Notes: generated from the letters alone by a model not told the origin. DNA of 64,000 nt from Chrysomallon squamiferum (GCA_012295275.1 CM022667.1:13676056-13740055); one strand, 5' to 3'. Positions 1 through 13,653 are shown, numbered from the stretch's first letter. Program-made: numbers and translations.

Positions 1-337
1 GAAAATTTCATAGTAAATAAACATCAGAATATTAATAAAATACGAAAGAAATAATAAATGCTGATGTTAAAAACCCATTCTATCAACTGACACAATACAT
101 TATTTTATTTACTGAATTTTTTTATGATAACAACAACAACAAAGTAAAGTAGATTTAATAAAATAAATAAATAAAAACAAATAAATAAAGTATGAAACTG
201 TATTTTGGAAAATCGATAAAAAAAATTGTTTGCTTAGTGAATACATCTCACGTAAGGGACCTAACTCTAATCTGGGCTCGTGAACACATATCACTTAAGG
301 GAGATAAGTCTAATCCACATGATTTTAATTTGCTTAG

Positions 338-369
<32 letters not shown>

Positions 370-383
370 TATATAACATGCAA

Positions 384-414
<31 letters not shown>

Positions 415-475
415 GAGAAACATATGGTACTGAATAGTAAAAGAAACAAAATTGAATTAGTTAAAAATTGCAGAA
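1..475 (-). repeat. Satellite monomer, inverted relative to the 40-46 kb array
   Basis: The reverse complement of this stretch matches the roughly 460-bp unit of the 40-46 kb array from end to end. It has the conserved core (about 245-330), a TA tract, a TG/CA tract and the flanking AT-rich part. The first bases fall inside the unit just after the ttgccag/gaaaatttc position. The match decays at about 470, where the next unit would begin, so the window probably clips the end of a longer minus-strand array to the left. The small conserved reading frame it contains is a by-product of the repeat. Confidence 0.85.
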
Positions 476-499
476 TCTTTGTTTCATGTTCATAGTAAA

Positions 500-1303
500 T
501 CAACTCTTATCCTAACTAAACTGTTCTGCTTTATTTCACTTCATAATAAGCTAATGTTAATCTGAACTCATGAAATACACATCGTTAGAATTCCATTTTA
601 AATAATAAAAATAATAACAATAAAAATAAATTAAGAGAAAAAAGATTTTAAAAGGAATCATTTTTGTTTGAGTCAGAAGGGGCAGCTGTAGAAATTTAGT
701 GGCATAGAGAAGTAGTCTCAAGCACGTTCTGTCACAGCATCAATTTTCCTTGAAGCCCCTGTTGGGATGTTTCTCATTCTAGCCAGAAACCCATAACAGG
801 TTTCAAAGTAAAAGCTGTGACAAGAATTTGGCTATGAAAATGTTATCATAGAACTGTTTATGTATAGTTTTTTCCCCAGACATTTTATTTTGATCTTTCA
901 AGTTAAGATGGTCTGGCATTTGTATTTATTTGAAAAATAAATATTGTCTGGCTACTTATTTTTGTCTAGCTTTAAATAACATTTGATTAAGATGTGTCTG
1001 TGTGTGACAGGAAGGACTTTTTACTGTCGAGCAATGATGTAAAACATTAAACTGAAAATTAAGAAACTGTTTTATTAATTAAAAATGGGAAGGTCTATGT
1101 AAAATACTTTTTATTGCTAATTACAAAAGTCTGACTCATTGCATTGCAGAGCTGGCTTCCTCTCTCTCCTCTATTTTATCCTTACTTATTGTTTATAACT
1201 GTATTTTACAAATGTGTTGAGTGAAACAATTCTTCCTTCCTTTAATTCAAACATTTTGTTATTACATACTAATATATAAAATGTAAAAATTAAAAATTAT
1301 TTT

Positions 1304-1346
<43 letters not shown>

Positions 1347-4300
1347 TATTTTATTCAGTTCAACTATTACTTCATCAAGAATTAATTTTCTGTTGTTATT
1401 TAACAATGCAGTCCATGCATTTCTTAATTGTATTTATTTTTGACAGTTTTATATTACATTTTCTTCCCATCCAAACAATCAGATAATACTTCTGTTAATA
1501 TTCTTGTTGTTAATCAGTTCACACTTCTTCCACTGTCTGCCAGGCTCATCTTGGTGTGTTTTCAGTGAAACTGTCTTCTAATCAGATCTTGACATCTAGG
1601 TTTATTGGTTAGTGTGAGAGACGAACCACTGTGAAACAAATAGGCTAATATTGAAGAATGATGTCCATTGTGTGAAATCACACAGTATAAAAAAAATGTA
1701 TGGAGTCCTGGAATTATGACCAACCTGGTCAGTGGGCCAAACACAATTAGGACAAATTAAGATTAAAGATGCTATTTTCACTGTCCTGGTGTTACTGCCT
1801 TATATATATATATATATAAACATGTCTTTTATGTCCCTGTTATATCTGTCTGTGGTTATGTCAGTCTATCTGAGTATCCACTGATTTGTCTTCAAATGGT
1901 CACTCTTTGTGTGATTGTTAGTGTGTGCCTATCTGTCTGAATGTCTGTTTATTTGTTTTGCTTTTTGGTTCACTTTTAAATTTTTTTTATTTTTTTCTTA
2001 TCCTTTTTTTTTTTTTTTGTCTTTGTTTTGTAAAAACAAAAATTCCATTTTAGCATATAATACAGAAATCTACAAATTAAATTTGATACAAACTTGTTTC
2101 ATATGAAATTTTTCATCAGTTTGAGAAAACTGATTACAGTTGTATGTGTTATCTGTATGAACTAGTTGATATTTCCATTATTATATGTCTATACTCAATT
2201 TTAATTAGGTTTATATACGCATGTATATTCCTGCAATTGAGGTTAATTACAAATATACTATTATTATTATCCTCTCTCTCTCTGACTCTGAAAATATAAT
2301 AATTATATGCTTTAACAGAACATATTAAATATGTATATGTTATGTATATCTACCTTGCAAGATAATTAAATTATGTTGTACATTACATAAAATATCATAA
2401 TAAACTGGTTTATTGATCCATCTTGCCTATGGCTTCCAAAAAACCATTCTGAAGCCATTGATAAGTGTTCATCAAAAAAACAACTTAGCATCTTAAATTT
2501 ATACTTCAGTTAATCAGAACATTCTGCTTCCTCGGGCAAAGAGAAATTTATACAGTTAGAAATAATAGAAACAAAATAACCTTTCTCACACTATATAGAT
2601 TAAAATAACTTGTACATTTTGCTAATGCTATTATTATAAGATTCACTGTTATTAATTTAATCTCGTGAAATGGAAGAAAAATGGTACATTATAATAATAA
2701 AAAGTGTAAATTCTACAGATTGCAGAGCTCATTTGTACATTTTATCTTTTCAAATATGAAGACTTTTGATAAATCACATATATGAGCACTTCCTGGAATG
2801 GGAAACAATTCCATATAGGCACATTTAATTCAAACCCTTTGATGCATGCATCATATCTCAATATATAAAATGTAAAAATGAAAATTATTTTTGGCCATAT
2901 ATATATATTTCCCCACCTATATAAGGTGCACATTTAAATTCAACTATTATGTTCCTGCTAATCGAAATGATAAGCTCACAAAGTCTTGTATTTATCTTGG
3001 CATCAGGTTTCCTCTCTAGTGACCATTATGAACTGAAACATAGATAATGTAAGAGAATTTTATATTTAATTTATTTATTTATTTAAACAATCATTTTCTT
3101 TATTTATTTTGTTTATTTCAGTTTATTTTCCATTTTGCCAGTTTTCTTTTGTGTTTTCAGTTTTGTTTTAATTTATTTTGACATTTAGGTTTTTTGGTTT
3201 ATTATATATATATTTTATTGCTTTGACCTTGAGATATTGATGTCCATTGTGTGAAATGATATTGTAAAAAAACAACAAGTCCTTCTATTATGACCAAAAT
3301 GGTATAAAGCATAAATTCATTAAAAGCACAACTATTTATTTGATTTTTGGGTGTGATAAGGTTTTCACAGAACTTGAATAATCTGATTTTCTTGGTTGTT
3401 TTATTGAACACAACACTTACAAATATTACTTTTAACAAATAAATGTAGAACTGGAAGAAAATGAAGAGCTCTTCAAACCACGCCCAGAACTCAGAACTAT
3501 TCACTTTAATTGGGTACCAAGAACTTGGAGTGCTGAAGATAACAGAAATTGATTCTTTTCATAGAAAATTTCAGCTGTAAGAAAAACAAAATCTATAAGA
3601 AATTTGGTTCTGATTTAAAAAAAAAAATAATAATATAATTATTATTATTATTATTATAACAGTAGCAACAACAAGAATAATAATAATAATATTTTTATAT
3701 GTATTTTATTTTTTTATAATATATTTACAGTTAGCAAACAGAGCATTATTTCTGTCCTTAATGACATATTAAATTTTCTCTGTCAGTCTTTGATTTAAGA
3801 TTTTATTTTGAAACCTTAAATGTGCCTCAGTATTCCTGATGGATTAGGACTGAAATGTTATTGAGTAATAAAAAATATATAAAGATGTATGGTTCAGTGA
3901 GTGAGAAAATAAACTCTCGAAAATAGAGAGTTTAAAAGCACTTTAAATTGACACTTGGGAAAAAAATATGTTAAAAAGAAGAGAACAAAAAATAACATTT
4001 GTCTGATACAGAGCTGCTACTGAATAAATAAACATATAAATATTTTATATACAATTTATCTTAAATTGTTTTCAAAACTGAAAAAAAAAAGAAGGAAGAA
4101 GAGAGAAAAAAGACAAAAATGAATAAAAGGAACAAACACACACATATACCTACACAGAGATGCACACACATTAAGATACACTAATATACACAGACACATT
4201 ATACTTTATTTTATTTTATTATGAATTGCAGACAATGATAAAACATCAAATATTTAATATTATTTGATTACATTTTCAATGACTTGACTGCAAATGAAAT

Positions 4301-4867
4301 AAATGTTTAATACTCTTTTGTACTGTTAAAGCTTAGATAATTCGTTATTTTCTAAACTGCTTTCATTTTTCTTTTTCCTAGATGCATCATTTCTCTTTTT
4401 AAATTTAAAATATTATACTTTATATATTATTTTTTATGATTTTTTTCTGATCATTATTATTCCTTCTTTTTTCGATTATTTTCTTCTTTTTATAATCTTT
4501 TCTCCTTTTTCACATTATTTTTATGATTTATTTTTTTTATTAAAAATAATTTGAATTTTTTTTTTATATATAAAACTGATATTGTTAAATAATAGATATT
4601 GATTTCAATGTCAGATTTCTCTTTTTGCCATTACTGATATCACAGTGTTTTAGGTCACAGATGTATTTGACTTCTGTTTGCCTTTCTACGTCAATCATAT
4701 TACTGTAAGATATTCAGTTAAGGGATGTAGCTTGCACTCTGACAGTATGCCCAAAGGACCATTTCTGCCCATACCCCAATCCACCCAAAACCCAGAACTG
4801 GCTTGTTGATAACTGTTAGAAATGATGATCCAATGTTTCTTCTTTCTCCAGTCATAATAAAAAATAA

Positions 4868-4916
<49 letters not shown>

Positions 4917-5500
4917 AAATTAAAATTAGACAAAAAAGATAAAAATATGTTTGACATTAACAAGAATTAGTATTAAAGTATATACAGGTTACAAACAAGG
5001 ATTCATGCAAAAAAAATAATTGTTTTTTTTAATGTTAATAAATAGTCATATTTCATTTTATCATGATGTTTGGTTTAGTAGAGGCAGTAATACTAGGAGA
5101 AGTAGCAAGTAGTAGAACTAATAGTTGTATCTGTAGTAGTGATAGAAACTGTAGTAGCAGCAGCAGTAATGATAGTAGTAGTGGTAGAAAATAATACTAG
5201 TACTAGTACTAGTGATAATAATACTAGCATTATTAACAGCCTAGACATAATATAGTAGTTTTATTTAATTAATTTCTTTTTCACAGTAATTTAATAAAGA
5301 CATATTTAAATATTTCCTTATATCTATTTCTTTGACAAAAACAGAATATTTTGCTAAGGATTGGTTTTTGGCAATCATAAAACATCATATTAAACATACC
5401 AGTAGTGTAAAGAAGTAATCTAATGAGTCTGTGTCTGAATACACACATGCATTCATGCATGCAAGCAGCTACACACACATACATACATTTACATACATAA
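500..5500. other. Gene-free AT-rich stretch
   Basis: I see no coding exon, RNA gene or recognisable transposon here. It contains poly-A/T runs, TA tracts (about 1305-1340, 1800-1818, 4872-4910), a scatter of GTA triplets at about 5070-5210 and a TG tract at about 5550-5590. Two segments, about 1255-1760 and 2850-3300, look like diverged direct copies of each other. They share the string atataaaatgtaaaaat, and the string gatgtccattgtgtgaaat upstream of a tatgacca motif. Confidence 0.5.
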
Positions 5501-5504
5501 ACAC

Positions 5505-5551
5505 AAATGCAGACAGATCGACCTACAATAATAAAACATCTAGTTAATATA

Positions 5552-5593
<42 letters not shown>

Positions 5594-5866
5594 TCCAAAA
5601 ATATTTCCTACTTACCTCTTAATATAAATATGTATGTACTTTTAGAATCAAAATAGAGGTTCATACCCTAATTTTAACCACATTTTTACTCCTAGATTTT
5701 TCTGAAGAAAAATACAACATTGAAACAAAAGAACAAAAAAAAAATCAATATACTGAGCAAAAACCTAATAGCAAGAGCTTGACATGCTCAGCAATATTAC
5801 TAATTCAGTAACTAGATTTTGAAGATTATCATTGATGATGATGATGACAAAAATAATGCATGCAGC

Positions 5867-5949
<83 letters not shown>

Positions 5950-6760
5950 AGCAAATTCATGAATACTTTTCTGCAGTTTTACTACAGAAGAGGACATCCA
6001 AAACCAAGATTCCTTTGATGAGAAAGGTTCTCATTTTTAGCTGTTAACTTAATTATTTACAACTACCAGTTCTTTTCAATAAAGCAAATAAAAGTCTACG
6101 AAACTAAGCTACTAATTAGTATCAAACAATTGAAAACATTTAGACAGAAATTTAACTTTAGCAAAAATGTGGTATGAAGCCGATACACTTGAACACGTTC
6201 AGTATAATTGTTGAAGTCTCCAAAAGAGTTTACTTTTTAATGACTACATTTATTAAGGTTTGACTCTATCTAATAATCAATATCTGTAAATAGAAAACAA
6301 ACAATTACTGTAAAAGTGGCCGTCAGCTTTCCTCTGTTGATATCAACGATCGTGACTAATATTATGGTAATTATGATAATGAATAAAACATTTTCTTATA
6401 CAGTATTGGTGCCGATGTCCATAGAAAATGTAAAATAAATAAATAAACACAACAGAAATTAATTCTGACTAACTTGTTGTTAATGATGATACTCAGAAAA
6501 CACATTTTTCTAGTATATGGTACTGTTATAACTACATATATTTCAATCAACAACAGAGCAAATCATTATTATTCAAAATTCAGAATTGGAATTTAATTTT
6601 TTATCATTCAGAGACGGCTATAAATGTATACAAAATCAATGAATCAGTGTGAACCGATATTTGGTTTCACAGCAGTCAATTGTCTTAAATGTGATTTTAT
6701 TACTTTATTTAATTTAGTTTTATTTTATTTTATTTAGTTACTTTTATTATTTATTGTCGA
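5505..6760 (-). pseudogene. Type B lectin intron-1 remnant (PAN exon lost)
   Basis: This stretch matches the first intron of the type B lectin copies at 51.4-52.6 kb (minus) and, reversed, 31.4-32.2 and 35.0-35.9 kb. It has the same order: an acceptor-like acctacaataataaaacatc at about 5520, a segment matching ccctattttgatt-type text at about 5645, a long CT tract, the cagctgttaacttaattat segment at about 6040, and the cattcagagacggctataaatg segment at about 6608. The PAN exon itself is missing below 5520, where a TG tract begins. It is a relic with no coding capacity. Confidence 0.55.
5871..5947. repeat. (CT)n microsatellite, about 77 bp
   Basis: Uninterrupted CT run. It is the equivalent of the CT/GA runs at 20.7, 24.3 and 31.7 kb, all at the same place in type B intron 1. 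Confidence 0.95.
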
Positions 6761-7586
6761 TGAGTTTAATTTTTGAATTATTATTCTTTTGTTTTACTTT
6801 TTTTCTCTCTCTCTCTCTAGTTATTTTTATATGTCGTTTTTTTTATGATATGTTTATTTTAATTTAGTTTACTTTAGTGTCGGTTTTTGTTATGATTGTT
6901 TTTGTCGTTGTCGTTGTTGTGTTTTCTCACTTCTGAAGATTATGAAATTTATTCTGATGCTGAAAATAAATACATTTGATAAAATACATATTCCCTGCTG
7001 TAGATGAATATAAGCAGGTTGTTGATGTTGTCGTCCTTATTATTAATCATCTAGAACGGGATATATGTTTTTCGTACATACTTATATTCTTGTATAAGAG
7101 AATATCATGTTTCCTTTAAATATGTTTCGTTAGTAATAGTACTATTACTATTTGTAGTAGTACTTGTTGTGGTGGTTGTTGTTGCTGTTGTAACTGTAGT
7201 ACAAAAAAAAAGGATTCGTTTAATATAATCGGAAGTAACAGACAACGTTACAAGGAATTTACTTACATTTTTTTGTATTGTTTATGTTGACATGTTTTTA
7301 GTAGAGCAGAAACACTGAAAATTTAATTAATTAATTGTAACTTTTGAACTACAACTATTCCTGCTCTGAATTTTTAATTCATGAAACGCTCTTGACGACG
7401 AAACATTTTGATTAAGGAATGAGTAAGTCTGTTTTAGACAACTATTTTATTTTAATCAATCTCATCATAACATCAGAATCATATAATTTTTTATAAATCA
7501 CTGATTCATTAAAGATTAAAACAAATGAACTGATTTGTTAGTTTCATCTGTAACAGTATCAAATTTGGATTCTATAATACAGAAAA

Positions 7587-7807
7587 TCACATTGGTTTCT
7601 CACAAATGTAATTTTCTTCTGTAGAACACAAGACATCATGCCATGTGTTTAAAGGAAAACCTAACGTAACACAGACCTCGTCCAAAATATTATTGTAAGA
7701 TTCACTGGTTCCCCAATTGAAAAACACTGCCTAATTTCCGTCCTGCCAAACATAAACTCCTTCTGTAACAGCATCAGTCAGTCCGATGGATAAATATTCA
7801 CCTGTGT
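7587..7807 (-). pseudogene. Orphan type A CTLD exon 4 with premature stop
   Basis: On the minus strand an attcag acceptor precedes a 221-nt exon, the same length as exon 4 of the gene at 12.3 kb. It encodes the second half of a C-type lectin domain: YLSIGLTD-like start, VYVWQDGN, WHDVLC and NYICEKPM before the TGA. A TAG replaces the CAG of its paralogues about 25 codons in. The EPN-region triplet reads ESY and the first cysteine after it is preceded by EV instead of ED. No exon 1, 2 or 3 lies upstream, because the sequence passes into a TAA/TTA tract and then into the 8.05-10.5 kb inverted-repeat arm. It is a dead fragment of the first of three tandem lectin units. Confidence 0.85.
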
Positions 7808-7917
7808 CTGAATAACAATCAGAGATATAATAAAAATACCAATGACAATAAAAAGAGCGACAACAACAAGAACAACAACGACAACAATAACAATAACAAT
7901 AACAACAACAACAAAAA

Positions 7918-7919
7918 AC

Positions 7920-7952
<33 letters not shown>

Positions 7953-7968
7953 TAATAATAACAATTAT

Positions 7969-8022
<54 letters not shown>
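7918..8022. repeat. (TAA)n followed by (TTA)n, self-complementary
   Basis: A TAA run is followed by aacaattatt and then a TTA run, so the two halves can pair as a long AT hairpin. It marks the junction between the orphan lectin exon and the inverted-repeat arm that starts at about 8050. Confidence 0.85.
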
Positions 8023-8049
8023 GTGTGTAGGTTACAACTTTATGTATTT

Positions 8050-10530
8050 TTTCAAAACGCTCAGCATATAGGATCTGGTGTGATAAGTTTAGCAATTACG
8101 TGCAAGATACGAAATACAGCCTGATTGGATATTGATTTTATTTGTACACATTATTTCATTGATACAGCATTTCTGAATGTGGCCAGCAGTAGTAACACGT
8201 CGTCACGGTGTCAGCGTCATTGCTTTAATGTGAGCTGATGAAATGGAGGGGTACATCTAATAAAATGGTGAGAGAGGCTCAGTAAGGTGTGTGTCCACTA
8301 GAGCATTGATGACAGCAGTACATCGTCGTCTCATGCTTCTGATCATATCATTAATCTCAGGAACAGTAATTGGGTTCAGAGCAATTTGTAGAACAAGGAC
8401 ATTAAAGATATGAGGATGGTTTTCGTATACCCTACGGCCCAGTAGGTCCCATGCATCCTCAATTTGGGATCAACTCGGCGGACTTTGGTGGCCAGTTCAA
8501 TGTCGTTCCGCTCAAGAAGATTAGTGGTGGTCTAGCATTGTCATTTTGAAACAGAAAGCCAGGATGCTGAATGGAATGACTGAACCCATTGTCTGCGTAG
8601 CAAGTGTTGGTGTATTGTGGCCTATCTCAGACGTTCCTGAACGTGACGCGCTGTCAGGGGAACAGCTACGACAGGGCGACGTGCTTGTAAACCAGCAGCA
8701 TGGAGACGACTGCGGAAAGTTTGAGCATGAATTCTAGTGCCTGTGGTTTCCTGTAACGTACGTGCTAAAGTGGAGCACTTTCGAACCTGTGATGTCGAGA
8801 TGACGTCACTAAATACCTATGTTCCCATAGTTGTTAATCGTGGTCTACCAGAACGTGGTCGATCTCGAACTTGCCCAATTTGGTGTACTCGTTGTTGGAG
8901 TCGTTATATGGTACTGTCATCAACAGGAAGGTACTGAGCGACATCGTGTATCCGTTGGCCGGCGTTAAGCCGTCCCCTTACTTCATGACGTTGATTTTCC
9001 GTTATGTCTGGACGACGTTATAAACAGGATAAATTCTTCCTTTTGTTTTTGGATCATGGTGTGTCAGTGCATCAGAATATGATTTCAATACATTCGTGTG
9101 CACGTGCAGTATACATAGCAGGGTGCGATATAACAAACTGTTCTCTTTCACTTGCCCAGAGCGACTGGGCATATGCAGCTAACGTATTACCAAGATTTAT
9201 CACTTTATTTTAAATTATTTAGAAGCTACAAACGTTTGATACAAACTTTTTGGGTTAAGTATAATTCCTAAATATGTCGATTTTTAAACAATGTATTGTG
9301 ATATCAGAATGCTGATATTAGTTATTAACTGAAATGAATTATTTTAAAGAAGTTAGTAGGGTTAATGTATGTTGTTGTACCAGTATTTTACACATAGAAA
9401 TGCTCTATAGATGAGGTATTCAGTCGATAAAGAAAAAAAATGACTTGTCACAGGCGCCTACTATGGAAATGAGAACATATTACGTCGCTGTTGGATGTGT
9501 CAAGCACATTGACACAAAAACAGTTGGATGGAATGTATTTGCTGAATGTGCATACATCTCTCACAAACCCTTTGGTGCAATTAGTATACACAATTTACAC
9601 ACTACAACATTATTAATTTCGTCAGAAATTTTAACTCCTGTTCTATTTTATTTTTTGTTGTTCTTCTTCTTTTTATGTTGAATAAAGAGAAGTCTGGGAA
9701 AGCAAATGGAAACAGAAACAAAATAAACTTTTAAAAATCTAATTTTTATGTTTTATATTTTTAGTTTATATTTATTTTATCAAATTTGATGGCTGTGTTC
9801 TCGGAAAGAGAGTCACAAAATTCAGTGGAAATGGAATTTGCAATTTTTAAATATTGAATCTGTAAACTCTGAATATGAATGGTTTATTTATCTGAAAATG
9901 GGCGCATAATCAGTGACAGGTTGTGTAGAACCTACTTTAAGAAGCCCGGACTCTGTCTTGTGTGAAAACAATTCGTTTTTGATGTGGTGGTGAGCTAAAT
10001 AACTATTTGTTTGTTCTTTGTCATAAAAAACTAAAATAAAATCAAAATAAATAAAAAAGTAACTTTAATGCAATCTGCAATAAGAACGAAAATGTTAGTT
10101 ATTTAATAACTAATAATTCATTAAAGAAAAATTAAAAAGGAAATCTTATTCTATATGTTGTACATTGAAGTATGGTCTGTAATCCAGAGCCATGAAATAT
10201 AAACATATTTTATATAGGTAATATAGCTTATCAGTGAGATAGATAGATACTATATCACTGAAGTATGTTATACAGCGTTTCTATTACTATGATTATTATT
10301 TTAGATCTAAACAGACACTGTAAAATATATAGTGTAAATGAATTTTGAATTGTAAATATTTATTTTTAAATGAACGATTAATGTATAATAAGATTTATAT
10401 GTTAAAATCAAAAAAGCAGTGCAAATATAATTCATTCCTAATAGTTCAATGCGATAATTTCGTTCGGCTGTTTCATGAATATGAACTATATTGAAATAAA
10501 AAAAATTAAAAAGGGTTAAACAAAACAAAA
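8050..10530. repeat. Left arm of a 2.3-kb inverted duplication
   Basis: This stretch is the diverged reverse complement of 21240-23450. Matched landmarks include the tagcaattacgtgcaagata end (versus tatcttgtacataattgcta near 23370), the gaacgacattgaactggcc string (in reverse here), the agttagtagggttaatg segment at about 9352 (reverse near 22350) and the catgaatatgaactatat end at about 10470-10490 (reverse near 21240). It contains a dead Tc1/mariner transposase at its inner end. The rest (9010-10530) is AT-rich with no recognised gene. Confidence 0.85.
8270..9003 (-). mobile_element. Degenerate Tc1/mariner-like transposase
   Basis: Read on the minus strand in pieces, this gives the N-terminal helix-turn-helix region of a Tc1/mariner transposase (LTENQRHEVRGR, DVAQYLPVDDSTI, RDRPRSGRPR), the second HTH region (RTLQ..TGTRIHAQTFRS, VAVPLTARHVQERLR) and a C-terminal stretch (NDNARP, LERNDIELA, VLVLQIALNPITVPEI). 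It lacks the initiator ATG, has a TAA after STI where the family has Trp, has several frameshifts, and lacks much of the DDE catalytic core between VQERLR and QNDNARP. It is non-functional. Terminal inverted repeats could not be defined by eye. Confidence 0.85.
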
Positions 10531-10532
10531 TT

Positions 10533-11200
10533 GAGCTGTTAACTTAGTTATTTACAACTGCCTGTTTACTTTAATAAAACAAATTAAATTCTAGGAAACT
10601 AAGCTACTAATTAGTATCAAACATTAGAAACAGTTCAACTAGAAAACGTTTAGACAGAAATTTAACTTTAGCAAAAATGTTGTATGAAGCCGAAGCACAT
10701 GAACACGTTCAGTATGATTGTTGCAGTCTCCCAAAGATTTTAATTTTTAATGACTACATTTATAAACCTTCGACTCTATCTGATAATCAATAAAGGTAAA
10801 TAGAAAACAAACAATTACTGTAAAAGTGGACGTCAGCTTTCCTCTATTGATATCAACGACCGTGACTAATATTATGGTAATTATGATAAAGAAAAAAAAA
10901 ATTCTTATACAGTATTGGATTTCTATAGAAAATGTGAAATAAATAAATAAACAGAACAAAAATTAATTCTGGCTAACTTGTTGTTAATGATCATACTCAG
11001 AAAACACATGTAGTATATTGTACTGTTATATCTACCTATATTTCAATCAACAACAGAGCAAATCATTATCATTCAAAATTTACAACTGGAATTTAATTTT
11101 TAATTATTCAGAGACGGCTCTAAATGTATACAAAATCAATAAATCAGTGTGAACCGATATTTGGTTTCACAGCAGTCAAATCTCTCAAATGTAATTTTAT
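10533..11200 (-). pseudogene. Type B lectin intron-1 remnant
   Basis: Near-copy of 6040-6700. It carries the gagctgttaacttagttat start, the ttagacagaaatttaacttt segment at about 10650, the gttgatatcaacgatcgtga-like segment at about 10850 and the cattcagagacggctctaaatg segment at about 11105. The CT tract and PAN exon are missing, because the sequence joins the inverted-duplication arm at about 10530. No coding capacity. Confidence 0.55.
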
Positions 11201-12320
11201 GATTTCATTTTACTTTATTTTATTTTATTTTGTTTTTTTTTTTTTATTATTTATTGTCGATGAGTTTTATCTTTGAATTATTATTCTTCTGTTTTACTTT
11301 TCTCTCTCTCTCTATTTTTTTTTTTTATGTGTGATTTATTTAATTTAATTTAGTTTAATTTAGTGTCGCTTTTTATGATTGTTATTGTCGTTGTCGTTGT
11401 TGTGTTTTCTCACCTGTGAAGATTATGAAATTTATTCGGATGCCTACTTAAAAATAAATACATTTGATAAAATACATATTCCCTGATGGAGATGAATATA
11501 AGCAGGTTGTTGATGTTGTCGTCCTTATTATTAATCATCTAGAACGGGATATATGTTTTTCGATTATACTTTTATTCTTGTATAAGATAATATAATGTTT
11601 CCTTTAAATATGTTTCATTAGTAGTAGTACTATCTGTAGTAGTACTTATTGTGGTGGTCGTTGTTGCTGTTGCAATTGTAGTACAAGAAAAAGGGATGTT
11701 TGTTTTCGCTGAGCTATTGTTTCTTTATTTGTTTCTTTATGTATCGATTTACTGTTCCATATGTAAATATATAAACTATCATTTGTTAATTGTAATTTTG
11801 ATTACATCCATATGTCATGTATCTTTTGTAATTAACGATTTCAAAGTTTAATTAGGTTTCTTTTAATTCTGAATAACCTTTCTTGATTAAATGTTTGATT
11901 TAATTATAAAATGATAGAAATCAGTGCTGAGTATTCTCTAGTTACGATCGGGTTACGTTTAAACTAATCTGAAGTAACTGACAACGTTACAAGTAATTTA
12001 ATTACTTTTCTTTTATGTTGACGTAGTTATGTTGAGCAGAAAGACTGAACATGCCGTTAATTAATTGTTGCTTTTGAACTACAACTATTCTTGCCGTGAA
12101 TTTTTAGTTCATGAAATGCTCTTGACGATAAAACATTTTGACAAAGAATGAATAACTCTGTTTCAGACAATTATTTTGGTTTTAATCAACCAGATCATAT
12201 CTATCAGAATCATCATTGTGTCAGAATTGATAAATTACTAATTCATTAAAGATTTAAAAAATGAATGAACTGATTTTGTTAGTTTCATTGTAACAGTATC
12301 TGATTTGCATTCAATATTAC
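11201..12320. other. Downstream flank of the 12.3 kb lectin gene
   Basis: No exon is seen. The stretch is a duplicate of 6700-7580 and of about 16480-17390. Shared landmarks are the tattgtcgatgagttt, cgttgtcgttgttgtg, ttattaatcatctagaacgg and cttttgaactacaactattc strings. It therefore belongs to the 4.7-5 kb tandem unit. Confidence 0.6.
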
Positions 12321-12326
12321 AGAAGA

Positions 12327-13101
12327 TCACATTGGTTTCTCACAAATGTAATTTTCTTTTGTAGAACACAAAACATCATGCCATTTGTTTAAAGGAAAAC
12401 GTAACATAACACAGTCCTCGTTACCGTTACTATTGTGAGGTTCATTGGTTCCCCAGTTGAAAAACACTGCCTGATTTCCGTCCTCCCAAACATACACGTC
12501 TTCTGTAACAACATCAGTCAGTCCGATGTATAAATATTCATCTGTTTCTGAATAATAATAACAGAACTAATAAAAGTACCAATGACCATAAAAACAGCGA
12601 CAACGACGACAACAACAACAATAACAATAATAATAACAATCACTGGAAAATGTATTTAGTTTCAACTGGTGAAAAGTACAGTATTTATTACAGAAGCTTT
12701 TTTTGTCAAGTAAATAAAATAGTTGTAGATTTAGCAGTGGTAGTTGTATATCAATATTTATGTTCCTACCTATGTTTCCTTGGATGTAGTCACCAACAGC
12801 TGTGTTTTTCTCTTCTGTGTCCAGTACAATCAGTCTTGAACCTATCTGACTGCAGGCGTCACGTGCTTCAGAAAATGTTTTCTGATCACTGAACACTTTG
12901 AAACATAGATTCAGTTTGTCCAGATAAACAAACCCATCTTCCACTGGACAGGAACCTGCCAGGAAATTATCATAATTTAGAAAAGGTTTTAAAATAATAA
13001 TTCCTTTTCAGAATTAAGAATCATACTTACAATAAAGTCATATATCGACTACTTTTTGTTACAAGGATAGTTTTTGAAATTTCTTTATAATCTTAGAAAT
13101 G

Positions 13102-13141
<40 letters not shown>

Positions 13142-13585
13142 GACACGCACACACACACACAAATATATATAAAAAATACTTTAAATTAATTGAAACACTC
13201 ACACAGAAAGACAGTAATAACAATTTAATAAAAATATGTATATACTTTAAAAAATGTATTAGTCTTTCTGTGTGTGTGTGTCTTTAATGAATTTAAGGTA
13301 TTTTGTGTGTGTGTTTATTTGTACCTGCACTCAAGTAAAAGTGCGTCCAGCCAGGTGAAGCTGAAAATCTTGCTGAATTTATAAATCTCAAATAATGCAG
13401 ACGACAAGTTCCATACACGTTGTACGAAAACCAAATACAGGAAGTATTATCTGCGCATCGTGTCCCACAATCCCTTTGTGATGTGATTGTTTCAGCAGAA
13501 GATATGAGAGCCTGGTTTATCTGAACATTATCAAAATCAGGATTTTTATCCACATCATTATCGTGTTGCACCTGTGATGATGATG

Positions 13586-13653
<68 letters not shown>

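Noticed and set aside
660-840. Moderate-complexity segment considered as a SINE or tRNA-derived head.
   Set aside because: No A and B box pair or tRNA-like fold was recognised and there is no second copy in the window.
3202-3504. 100-codon frame on the minus strand.
   Set aside because: Hydrophobic, AT-driven, no similarity recognised, no splice-site context, and it lies in a diverged duplicated spacer.
8546-9213. Three short plus-strand frames in a less AT-rich block.
   Set aside because: They are antisense shadows of the minus-strand Tc1/mariner relic.
8050-9240. Terminal inverted repeats and TA target duplication for the Tc1 relic.
   Set aside because: No convincing matched ends could be found by eye, because the two copies are part of a larger duplication and the element borders are eroded.
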